Program-made: the position numbers and the translations under genes | DNA from: Nitrososphaerota archaeon | GTDB lineage: Archaea; Thermoproteota; Nitrososphaeria; Nitrososphaerales; Gagatemarchaeaceae | Direction of reading: 5' to 3' | DNA: 9,293 nucleotides | Assembly: GCA_003135575.1 (NCBI GenBank) | Contig: PLCG01000011.1 | Span: 1-9,293, forward strand | Part shown: positions 1-5,368 of the stretch, one piece after another | Layout of the letters: each line of letters starts with the position of its first letter | Numbering within the stretch: position 1 is the stretch's first letter | The notes under the pieces: model-generated | The model's input: only the letters and a program-made list of their open reading frames with translations | Database searches by the model: none | What the model was told of the DNA's origin: nothing

Positions 1-1
1 C

Positions 2-289
2 CCCTACGTGGTGGCGCTGCACTTCCTGGTGTCCATGCCGCTGATCGCGGCTGCCCTGGCTGTCTACGAGCGGGACCAGGACGGCGGCGACGGCGACGCC
101 GTGCCGGTGGTACGGCGCGAGGTCCGTTCGCTGGCGTTCGTCCTGGTCGCGCTCGCGTCGGTCATCCTGGTCATCGGTACGCTGGTGACCGGCAGCGGGC
201 CGCACTCCGGGGATGTGTCCGCGCCGGCCCGGACCGGCTTCGACCCGGCCCGGATCGCCTGGCTGCACGCGGATGTCGTCGTGCTCTTC
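2..289 (+). CDS. ctaA: Heme A synthase (CtaA/COX15) fragment, actinobacterial type, joined to a different gene
   Basis: This open frame enters from outside the window and encodes about 96 residues of a membrane protein. It shows one hydrophobic helix (about bases 5-65), a hydrophilic acidic loop (GDGDAVPVV), and a second helix (about bases 130-190). The second helix ends in GTLVTGSGPHSGD and is followed by a WLHAD stretch. The GSGPHxGD loop and the downstream His are typical of actinobacterial CtaA, which converts heme O to heme A in the membrane for cytochrome oxidase. All six Arg codons between bases 8 and 289 are CGN, whereas 8 of the next 14 in the same frame are AGG/AGA. The reading frame continues without a stop into an acyl-CoA dehydrogenase, which is not a known fusion. 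I read this as foreign sequence attached by misassembly. The family call is from recognised motifs only. Confidence 0.72.
269..289. other. Chimeric junction tract shared by ctaA and acyl-CoA dehydrogenase
   Basis: These 21 bases encode Ala-Asp-Val-Val-Val-Leu-Phe. The heptapeptide fits CtaA, where the motif is LHAD followed by a hydrophobic helix. It also fits acyl-CoA dehydrogenase, where ADVxxxFxRT precedes the middle-domain strand. Before it everything reads as CtaA, and after it everything reads as acyl-CoA dehydrogenase, in the same frame. Arg codon choice changes at the same point. A short exact match between two genomes is what a k-mer assembler needs to join them wrongly. That explanation is inference. 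Confidence 0.65.
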
Positions 290-928
290 ACGAGGACGGG
301 CAGCGTCGCGGACGGCGCGGCAGGGATGACAGCATTCCTCGTGGAGAAAGGAACCCCCGGGTTCAGCGTGGGAGGCAAGCTCGAGGTCATCGGGATACGC
401 GGGACCGGGACAGCCGAGCTCCTCTTCAAGGACTGCGTCGTGCCAGAGTCGGGGATGCTCGGCTCGGTCGGCGACGGATTCCTCATCGCGATGGCGGTCT
501 TGAACCAGGGGCGCATCGGGGCGGCCGCCGGGGCGATCGGCGTGGCGACCGCGGCCCTTGAAGCATCGGTCTCCTACTCCAAGAAAAGGGTGCTCTTCGA
601 CAGGCAGCTCGGGAAGTTTGAATTCATTAGGTTCCTCATCGCCGACATGGCCACGAAGATTGAGGCCGCGCGGCTGCTGACCTACCGCGCAGCCTATCTG
701 AGGGACAAAGAAGAGGAGTTCGTCAAGGAGGCCTCGATGGCGAAAGTCTTCTCCACGGAGATGGCCGTCTGGGTCTGCGAAAGGGCCATCCAGATCCACG
801 GCGGAATAGGCTTGAGCAAGCTCCTCCCCTTGGAGCGCTACCTGAGGGACGCGAAGATCCTTGACATCGTCGAAGGGACCTCCGAGGTCCAGCGGTGGAT
901 TCTCTCCAGAGAGATCCTTCAGGACTGA
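269..928 (+). CDS. Acyl-CoA dehydrogenase, C-terminal part (5' end missing)
   Basis: Acyl-CoA dehydrogenases are FAD enzymes that introduce the trans-2,3 double bond into acyl-CoA and pass electrons to an electron-transfer flavoprotein. About 219 residues are present against roughly 380 in the family, so the N-terminal helical domain and part of the middle beta domain are absent. Visible marks in order are AFLVEKGTPGFSVG and GIRGTGTAELLFKDCVVP (middle domain), then RVLFDRQLGKFEFIRF (FAD-binding helix), QIHGGIG and ERYLRDAKI. The last mark is IVEGTSEVQR, whose Glu is at the catalytic-base position of the medium-chain class. The gene ends with TGA at 926-928, six bases before the thiolase ATG, so the two are probably co-transcribed. 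The upstream part of the frame is foreign CtaA sequence, so the true start is not in this window. Substrate chain length cannot be judged. Confidence 0.88.
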   Translation, partial: ADVVVLFTRTGSVADGAAGMTAFLVEKGTPGFSVGGKLEVIGIRGTGTAELLFKDCVVPESGMLGSVGDGFLIAMAVLNQGRIGAAAGAIGVATAALEASVSYSKKRVLFDRQLGKFEFIRFLIADMATKIEAARLLTYRAAYLRDKEEEFVKEASMAKVFSTEMAVWVCERAIQIHGGIGLSKLLPLERYLRDAKILDIVEGTSEVQRWILSREILQD

Positions 929-934
929 GCGGCC

Positions 935-2101
935 ATGAGGAACGTCGCGATAGTCGGGATAGGCCACTCGAAGTTCGGCAAGCGGACGGACGTCGACCTC
1001 GCTGAGCTCGCCTTCGAATCGATCAAGGCGGCGATCGAGGACTCGGGAGCCGAGAAGAAGGACATCCAGAACGTCACCGTAGGAAGCGCCGGAGGCTGGT
1101 ATGAGGAGAACCTGCCCGCCGTGATCGTGAACGAATATGCTGGCTTCAAGGACGTCGGCACGATGAGGGTGGAGGCCGCGTGCGCGAGCGGGAGCGCCGC
1201 GGTGAGGAGCGCGTACCTCAGCATCGCGAGCGGCGAGGCGGACGTCACGATGGCGGTCGGGATCGAGAAGATGACCGAGGTCGACACGCTGACGGCCGTC
1301 GAGCTGATGGGGCGGTCGGGTTCCTATCTCTGGGAGTTTGAGAACTACGGCATGACGTTCCCCGCATATTACGCGCTCTACGCGGTGGCGCACATGAACC
1401 GCTACGGGACCTCGGAGGAGGACATGGCCAGGGTCGCGGTGAAGGCGCACCACTACGGCGCCATGAACCCGCTAGCCCAGTTCCAGAAGGAGATTACCCT
1501 CGAGAAGGCTCTGTCTTCGCAGGTAGTCTCGTGGCCCCTGAAGCTCTACGACGCATGCCCCATCACCGACGGTTCGGCTGCGGTCGTGCTAGCCAGCGAG
1601 GAGATGGCGAAGAAGCTCTCGGACACGCCGATCTGGATAAAGGGGATAGGGTTCTCCTCGGACTCCGCCAACCTCAGCAAGAGGGGCGACTATGTGGGCC
1701 TCAGCGCCACGGTCGACGCGTCTCGGAAGGCATACGCCGCGGCAAAGATATCGCCCACTGACGTGGACGTCGCCACCTGCCACGACTGCTTCACCATCGC
1801 TGAGCTCATGGCCTACGAGGACCTAGGTTTCTGCGCCAAAGGAGAGGGAGGGAAGCTGATCCGGGAAGGCCAGACCGAGGTCGGCGGCAAGATCCCAGTC
1901 AACCTCGACGGAGGCCTGAAGGCAAAGGGTCATCCGGTCGGCGCGACCGGCGTCTCAATGACCGTCGAGATCTCCAAACAGCTGAGGGGCGAGGCGGAAC
2001 GCGGAAGGCAAGCCCCGATCAAGAACGGTGTCGGCTTGGTGCACAACGTCGGCGGGACCGGCCACTACTGCTACGTGACGGTCCTTTCGAGGTCGAAATA
2101 G
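935..2101 (+). CDS. SCP-x-like thiolase (acetyl-CoA acetyltransferase family)
   Basis: This 388-residue thiolase-superfamily protein would catalyse thiolytic cleavage of 3-ketoacyl-CoA or the reverse condensation to acetoacetyl-CoA. The nucleophilic Cys is C83 in EAACASGSAAVR. The HDCF motif at 283-286 followed by TIAEL marks the SCP-x/archaeal branch rather than the classical bacterial one. H333 lies in GHPVGATG, and HNVGGTG (370-376) replaces the usual Cys-His-Gly loop, as is common in this branch. The length is full and the start ATG follows the acyl-CoA dehydrogenase stop by six bases. The stop TAG directly abuts the DUF35 start. In many archaea thiolase, DUF35 and HMG-CoA synthase form one complex for mevalonate synthesis. 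Here no HMG-CoA synthase is visible and an acyl-CoA dehydrogenase precedes the gene, so fatty-acid or other acyl-CoA degradation is at least as likely. Confidence 0.9.
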   Translation: MRNVAIVGIGHSKFGKRTDVDLAELAFESIKAAIEDSGAEKKDIQNVTVGSAGGWYEENLPAVIVNEYAGFKDVGTMRVEAACASGSAAVRSAYLSIASGEADVTMAVGIEKMTEVDTLTAVELMGRSGSYLWEFENYGMTFPAYYALYAVAHMNRYGTSEEDMARVAVKAHHYGAMNPLAQFQKEITLEKALSSQVVSWPLKLYDACPITDGSAAVVLASEEMAKKLSDTPIWIKGIGFSSDSANLSKRGDYVGLSATVDASRKAYAAAKISPTDVDVATCHDCFTIAELMAYEDLGFCAKGEGGKLIREGQTEVGGKIPVNLDGGLKAKGHPVGATGVSMTVEISKQLRGEAERGRQAPIKNGVGLVHNVGGTGHYCYVTVLSRSK

Positions 2102-2542
2102 ATGGCAGCTCGAGACGAGCCACCGACGCTCCACTCGAAGCGCAGCCTGAACCTGAGGTTCAACATCCCGATATCGAAGACGAGCCGCTTCTGGGACTCG
2201 CTCGCACAAGGCAAGTTCGTCACCACAAAGTGCGCCGACTGCGGGAAGGTCAGCTTCCCGCCGCAGGCCGACTGCCCGAACTGCATGGGCGGCAACGTCG
2301 AATGGGTCGAACTCGGGACCGACGCGGAGCTCCTGACCTTCACCTTCGTCCAGATCACCCCGACGAGCTTCGTCGACCACGACCCCTACGTCGTCGCCAT
2401 CGGGAGGCTGAAGGAGGGCGTGAACGTCCTCGCCTGGATCGAGGGAGCAGACCCGGCCAAGCTAAAACCGGGCGAGAAGCTCAGGATCGAGAGCAGAAAG
2501 GACCCAAAGGGGAGCGCGTACTACGTCTTCGTGAAAGCGTGA
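2102..2542 (+). CDS. DUF35 zinc-ribbon/OB-fold protein, thiolase partner
   Basis: This 146-residue protein has the DUF35 architecture. An N-terminal helix (about 20-40, with SRFWDSLAQGKF) is followed by a rubredoxin-like zinc ribbon with ligands C44, C47, C58 and C61 (CADCG and CPNC). A C-terminal OB-fold (about 68-146) contains LLTFTFVQITP and GEKLRIESR. In archaeal thiolase/HMG-CoA synthase complexes the DUF35 protein is the scaffold that connects the enzymes and helps pass the intermediate. DUF35 proteins also accompany other SCP-x-type thiolases. The ATG immediately follows the thiolase stop with no gap. A GAGGT ribosome-binding site lies inside the thiolase end at 2089-2093, eight bases before the start, which suggests translational coupling. 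The gene ends only six bases from the convergent SCP2 gene. The family call is secure; the specific enzyme served is inferred from adjacency. Confidence 0.9.
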   Translation: MAARDEPPTLHSKRSLNLRFNIPISKTSRFWDSLAQGKFVTTKCADCGKVSFPPQADCPNCMGGNVEWVELGTDAELLTFTFVQITPTSFVDHDPYVVAIGRLKEGVNVLAWIEGADPAKLKPGEKLRIESRKDPKGSAYYVFVKA

Positions 2543-2548
2543 TCGCTT
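2535..2548. terminator. Small hairpin at the convergent gene ends, possible bidirectional terminator
   Basis: AAGCG-TGAT-CGCTT is a perfect five-base-pair inverted repeat with a four-base loop. It covers the DUF35 stop codon and fills the six-base gap to the SCP2 stop. Its position between convergent genes suits termination on both strands. There is no T-rich tract, which is the better-supported archaeal termination signal, so the call is weak. Confidence 0.25.
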
Positions 2549-2932
2549 CTAGAATTCGACCGGTATCGACCTGATGACCTCGGCGATCCTGAGAAACCTG
2601 TCCTTGTAGAAGAGGATCTTTGTGATCGACCCCTTGAACTTGAGCAGCCCTTTCAAGACGGCCGACTGGAAGTCCACCTCCCCCTTCGCGAGCTTCGTCC
2701 ACGTCTCATAGCTGCCCTCGAATGAGAACTCCGCTTGCGCAGCGGCGTCCGAAAGCGAGATGACCGTCTTCCCCTCCTCCACCTTTAGCAGGTGCGACAA
2801 GGCACTACCAGGATCTGTGGTGCTCAGCTTTATGCTGGTCTTCAGCCCCTTCGTGTCCTCCGCCCACTTGGCGTCGTTCACCAGGGTTTCCTGAAGCTGC
2901 GCAAAGAACTCGGGAGAGAAATATTTGACCAT
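2549..2932 (-). CDS. SCP2 sterol-carrier domain protein
   Basis: This 127-residue protein is a stand-alone SCP2 domain, a soluble fold with a hydrophobic tunnel that binds lipids or acyl-CoA. Visible features are the N-terminal helix (KYFSPEFFAQLQETLVND), a beta-rich centre with the strand GKTVISL, and the family-typical segment SYETWTKLAKGEVDFQSAVL. The last is followed by GLLKFKGSITKIL. The length matches single-domain archaeal and bacterial SCP2 proteins. The ATG lies ten bases after the Pop5-like stop on the same strand, so it is probably the last gene of a three-gene operon. It is also convergent with and adjacent to an SCP-x-type thiolase, the enzyme fused to SCP2 in animal SCP-x. A role in carrying acyl-CoA or lipid is a family expectation; the ligand is unknown. 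Confidence 0.85.
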   Translation of the reverse strand: MVKYFSPEFFAQLQETLVNDAKWAEDTKGLKTSIKLSTTDPGSALSHLLKVEEGKTVISLSDAAAQAEFSFEGSYETWTKLAKGEVDFQSAVLKGLLKFKGSITKILFYKDRFLRIAEVIRSIPVEF

Positions 2933-2942
2933 TCGCGACCAG

Positions 2943-3218
2943 CTACCCTTGGACGGCTTTTTTGAGCTTACCTATCGAGCCCGAAGTGAGCTTGGACCTG
3001 AGCGCGACGGCACCGGCGCTCATCTCGAGCGCGCCTTTGACCAAAGGGATCTCTACGTTGTCCGTCCTCACTATGAGCGCGTGCTCGAACCAGACCGCCT
3101 TCTTCGCCATCACGGGTGATATCTTCGCAATCCTGTGGGTCAGCTCCCTTTTCGCCTCATCGTCTATCAACTCCTCGCTCGTGAGCAGTAGGTATCTCTT
3201 GTGCCTCGGGCCCCTCAA
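2943..3218 (-). CDS. rnp2: Pop5-like RNase P protein component 2
   Basis: This 91-residue basic protein resembles archaeal Pop5, the RNase P subunit that pairs with Rpp30 and assists the catalytic RNA in cutting tRNA 5' leaders. The N-terminus has the KRY segment (residues 7-9) that opens Pop5 proteins. The C-terminal half carries ALIVRTDNVEIPLVKGAL, then LRSKLTSGSIGKLKKAV, matching the family's VR...aAL and SGTIxxLKR ending. It is shorter than the usual 110-120 residues, apparently in the middle. The start is TTG, because the codon directly upstream in frame is a stop and a strong GGAGAAGGTG site sits five bases before it. TTGA overlaps the stop of the COG1325 gene. COG1325 and RNase P genes are also neighbours in the archaeal exosome superoperon, which supports the call. 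An unrelated small RNA-binding protein remains possible. Confidence 0.68.
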   Translation of the reverse strand: MRGPRHKRYLLLTSEELIDDEAKRELTHRIAKISPVMAKKAVWFEHALIVRTDNVEIPLVKGALEMSAGAVALRSKLTSGSIGKLKKAVQG

Positions 3219-3655
3219 TCACGCACCTTCTCCAAGAGCCTTTCGTAGAAGCCTGCCGGGTTGCCTTTCACAAGGTAAGAGCGAGGCTTCACCTTCACCC
3301 TGATCGGGTCGGAGCTCGCCAGGACTGCGGCCCCCTTCATCAGCAGCACCTGCTTGCTGAGCCTTAGGAAAAGGGCGTTGTGCTCGTCCAGGCCTGAGCC
3401 CAGGTCAGTCAGAATCGCCTTCTTCTCGTCCTCGCCCATGTGAGACACGATGCCCCTCAACCCCGCCAACGCCTCGTCTCCCGTCAGGTGGTGCCGAATC
3501 CAGACGATTGTGTTGCCGTAGTGCCCCTCAGCCTCCTGGCGCTCCTCCGGGAGCTCTTCCCCGACCAGGGCCCCGACCGCCCGCCTGACCTTCTCTTCGT
3601 CCTCAGTCGCCTGGACGAAATACGAGATTTCGAGCGACTGGAGCTCTGAGGTCAT
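3215..3655 (-). CDS. COG1325 family RNA-binding protein (predicted exosome-associated)
   Basis: This 146-residue protein matches the archaeal COG1325 pattern. It has an N-terminal strand ISYFVQATEDEEKVRRAV (about 9-26), the signature EAEGHYGNTIVWIR (about 41-54), and the later segments LTDLGSGLDEHNALFLRLSKQ and IRVKVKPRSY. COG1325 was predicted to be an exosome or RNA-processing subunit because its gene sits in the archaeal exosome/RNase P/proteasome superoperon; the biochemical role is not established. Here it is the first gene of a minus-strand operon whose second member is a Pop5-like RNase P protein, overlapping by three bases with a TTG start. No Rpp30, Rrp4, Rrp41 or proteasome gene is beside it, so the wider superoperon is not kept in this window. 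The ATG lacks a clear ribosome-binding site and is probably at or near the transcript start. Confidence 0.8.
   Translation of the reverse strand: MTSELQSLEISYFVQATEDEEKVRRAVGALVGEELPEERQEAEGHYGNTIVWIRHHLTGDEALAGLRGIVSHMGEDEKKAILTDLGSGLDEHNALFLRLSKQVLLMKGAAVLASSDPIRVKVKPRSYLVKGNPAGFYERLLEKVRD
3224..3233 (-). promoter_or_regulatory. Strong ribosome-binding site deciding the TTG start of the Pop5-like gene
   Basis: On the minus strand the sequence reads GGAGAAGGTG, then five bases, then TTG. It lies inside the end of the COG1325 frame. An in-frame stop occupies 3219-3221, so no longer start is possible. This site supports the TTG at 3218. Confidence 0.6.
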
Positions 3656-3680
3656 CCTGGTCAGGAAAGCCGGCGTTGGA

Positions 3681-3700
3681 TTGATATCCTTATCCTATTA
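3681..3700 (-). promoter_or_regulatory. Candidate promoter of the COG1325-Pop5-SCP2 operon
   Basis: This A/T-rich patch reads on the minus strand as TAATAGGATAAGGATATCAA. The GATATC part is centred about 30 bases ahead of the ATG at 3655, the spacing expected for an archaeal TATA box and an almost leaderless transcript. It is the only A/T-rich segment in the 75-base gap. The match to the archaeal TATA consensus is partial. Confidence 0.38.
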
Positions 3701-3730
3701 GATTCAGGTCGAGGAAACGCAGCCCGCCCG

Positions 3731-4246
3731 TTAGTGAGTAGGTGCCACGACGCTGCAACTATTCAGATAGAGATATTGGGTCCCGTTCCGTTGCTGCACG
3801 AGGCCCAACACAAAACAGTGCGCCACTATGGGCTGGTTCTGGGCGATTGGCGGAAGGCCTGTGCCGTTAAGGAACTCCCAATACTCGAAGGCATTGGCCG
3901 GGGTTGCCACCTGAGTCTCCACAGCGGCCGAGCTCTGGCTGTTGACGATTGAAGTGATGTTTCCCCTTGCGTAGATCGTGTGGCCCGTGAGCTGAGGGTA
4001 GTCCGTGGCGTTCGGGCCAAGATTGTAGTCGTTGTAAAGCGCGAACGCCGAAACCGCGTTGCTCGGCGACGTCCCAGGGGCACCCTGCGTTGTGGTCGTG
4101 CTAGAAGCCGTAGAGGCGGGACGAAGGAAGAGTAGGTATCCGGAAGCGACCGCGAGAAGGACGACTGCGACGACGGATACCGCCGCGACCTGGTTGGAGA
4201 CCGCGGTTCGGGACCTCCGTGAGCTCGAGGCCCTGAATCCGTTCAT
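3731..4246 (-). CDS. Membrane-anchored extracytoplasmic protein, possible tRNA_anti-like OB-fold
   Basis: I do not recognise a named family with certainty. Counting from the ATG at 4246 the protein has 171 residues. It has a basic N-terminus (RASSSRRSR), one hydrophobic helix at about 19-41 (VAAVSVVAVVLLAVASGYLL), a Ser/Thr-rich linker at about 43-62, and a soluble domain to the end. The domain has the strand-rich rhythm of tRNA_anti-like OB-folds: LTGHTIYARGNITSI, then a second strand, then QPIVAHCFVLGLVQQ and a closing NSCSV. Cysteines at about 144 and 164 could form a disulfide outside the cell. There are four N-X-T sequons, at about N79, N96, N127 and N154. A basic N-terminus before the helix predicts the C-terminus outside. 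A TTG at 4282 would lengthen the frame but lies across the TATA box, so the ATG is preferred. Confidence 0.62.
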   Translation of the reverse strand: MNGFRASSSRRSRTAVSNQVAAVSVVAVVLLAVASGYLLFLRPASTASSTTTTQGAPGTSPSNAVSAFALYNDYNLGPNATDYPQLTGHTIYARGNITSIVNSQSSAAVETQVATPANAFEYWEFLNGTGLPPIAQNQPIVAHCFVLGLVQQRNGTQYLYLNSCSVVAPTH

Positions 4247-4269
4247 GTTTTCCAGACGGAGTTTCCCCC

Positions 4270-4277
4270 TATTTAAT
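4270..4277. promoter_or_regulatory. Shared TATA box for two divergent leaderless genes
   Basis: The sequence is TATTTAAT on the plus strand and ATTAAATA on the minus strand, a good archaeal TATA element in either direction. Its centre is about 26.5 bases from the Kae1 ATG at 4300 and 27.5 bases from the minus-strand ATG at 4246. These are the distances from TATA to transcript start in archaea, so both mRNAs would begin at or next to their start codons. The spacer of 53 bases holds no better TATA candidate and no ribosome-binding site. Confidence 0.6.
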
Positions 4278-4299
4278 CGCAAGGCCGCATAGCTTTATC

Positions 4300-5340
4300 A
4301 TGCCTCGGTCGGACGAGCGACGGGAAACCATGCGGAGTGGTGCAAGGGTCCTTGGAATCGAGAGCACCGCCCACACCTTCTCAGCGTCAGTCGTATCAGA
4401 GAAGGAAGGCGTGCTGACGAACTCGAGGGCCGTGTACATGCCTGCTGAGGGCAGCGGGATCCATCCCGCTGAGGCGGCCGAGCACCACCTCTCCGTCGCG
4501 GTGAGGGTCGTGAGGGAGGCCCTTGAAAGGAAGCACCAGCGTGGGAGCGGCATCGACGAAATCGACGCCTTCGCCTACGCGATGGGGCCTGGCCTGGGGC
4601 CGTGCCTTCGCGTGGGTGCGGTGACCGCGAGGACGCTCGCGTTATCCACCGGGAAGCCCATGGTCGCGGTCAACCACGCGGTCGGGCACATCGAGCTTGG
4701 TTGCCTCCTCACAGGGGCCAAGACGCCTCTCGTGTTACTCATCTCAGGAGGACACACCATGGTCGTCGCTCACTCAGACGGGGTCTGGCGCGTCCTGGGG
4801 GAGACGCTCGACCTGACGCTCGGTCAGCTCCTCGACCAGCTGGGCCGATACGTGGGCTTCGCCTCGCCCTGCGGGAGAAGGATAGAGGAGGCCGCATCCA
4901 AGTCGAACCGTTATCTGAAGCTCCCCTATACGGTGAAGGGGAACGACGTCTCGTTCTCGGGGGTGCTCACTGCCGCGAAGAAGCTGGTCGAGGGCGGGGC
5001 GTCATTCGAGGACGTCTGCTACTCCGTCCAGGAGACAGCCTTCGCGATCACCACCGAGGTCACCGAACGCGCCCTGGCATTCACCGGGTCCCGGGAGCTC
5101 CTCGTGGTCGGAGGCGTTGCGGCGAACCGCCGGCTCGCGAAGATGCTCGAACTGATGGCGAAGAGGCACAAGGCCTCGGTCAAGGTGGTGCCGCCCCAGT
5201 TCAGCGGAGACTGCGGCGCGCAGATCGCTTGGACAGGGCTGCTGGCTTTCAAGTCGGGAGACGTACTCCCAAGCATCGCTGACAGCGTGGTGAGGCAATC
5301 TTGGCGGCTCGATACCGTCCCAACTCCGTGGAGGGCCTAG
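4300..5340 (+). CDS. kae1: tRNA N6-adenosine threonylcarbamoyltransferase, KEOPS subunit Kae1
   Basis: Kae1 is the catalytic KEOPS subunit that transfers the threonylcarbamoyl group to A37 of ANN-decoding tRNAs, giving t6A. The 346-residue protein has the ASKHA fold. VLGIEST at about 17-23 begins the first domain. H126 and H130 in HAVGHIE are metal ligands. SGGHT at 149-153 and VSFSG at 217-221 bind nucleotide. VVGGVAANRRL is at about 269-279, and D304 in SGDCGAQIAWTG is the third metal ligand. The usual form of that last motif is GDNGA, so a Cys replaces Asn here. The ATG at 4300 fits leaderless transcription from the TATA at 4270. An internal ATG at 4330 would give 336 residues, nearer the usual start just before VLGIE. 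bud32 follows 28 bases later, as in many archaea where the two are adjacent or fused. Confidence 0.95.
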   Translation: MPRSDERRETMRSGARVLGIESTAHTFSASVVSEKEGVLTNSRAVYMPAEGSGIHPAEAAEHHLSVAVRVVREALERKHQRGSGIDEIDAFAYAMGPGLGPCLRVGAVTARTLALSTGKPMVAVNHAVGHIELGCLLTGAKTPLVLLISGGHTMVVAHSDGVWRVLGETLDLTLGQLLDQLGRYVGFASPCGRRIEEAASKSNRYLKLPYTVKGNDVSFSGVLTAAKKLVEGGASFEDVCYSVQETAFAITTEVTERALAFTGSRELLVVGGVAANRRLAKMLELMAKRHKASVKVVPPQFSGDCGAQIAWTGLLAFKSGDVLPSIADSVVRQSWRLDTVPTPWRA

Positions 5341-5368
5341 CCCCGCCACATACGAGGCGAGATGTCTC

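Noticed and set aside
1..289. Horizontal gene transfer of heme A synthase into the archaeon
   Set aside because: The bacterial sequence stops abruptly within a short shared tract in the middle of both genes, which fits a misassembly better than transfer.
64..516. Minus-strand frame of 150 codons across the start of the window
   Set aside because: It is low-complexity Ser/Thr/Pro/Arg-rich translation opposite the recognised CtaA and acyl-CoA dehydrogenase sequence, typical of GC-rich antisense frames. It also crosses the chimeric junction.
4282..4282. TTG at 4282 as start of the membrane protein
   Set aside because: Its first codons are the TATA element itself (4270-4277), and the ATG at 4246 is at the right distance from that element.
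4602..5282. Plus-strand frame of 226 codons inside kae1
   Set aside because: It is Arg/Gly-rich with no recognisable motif and is fully inside a complete Kae1 gene in another frame.
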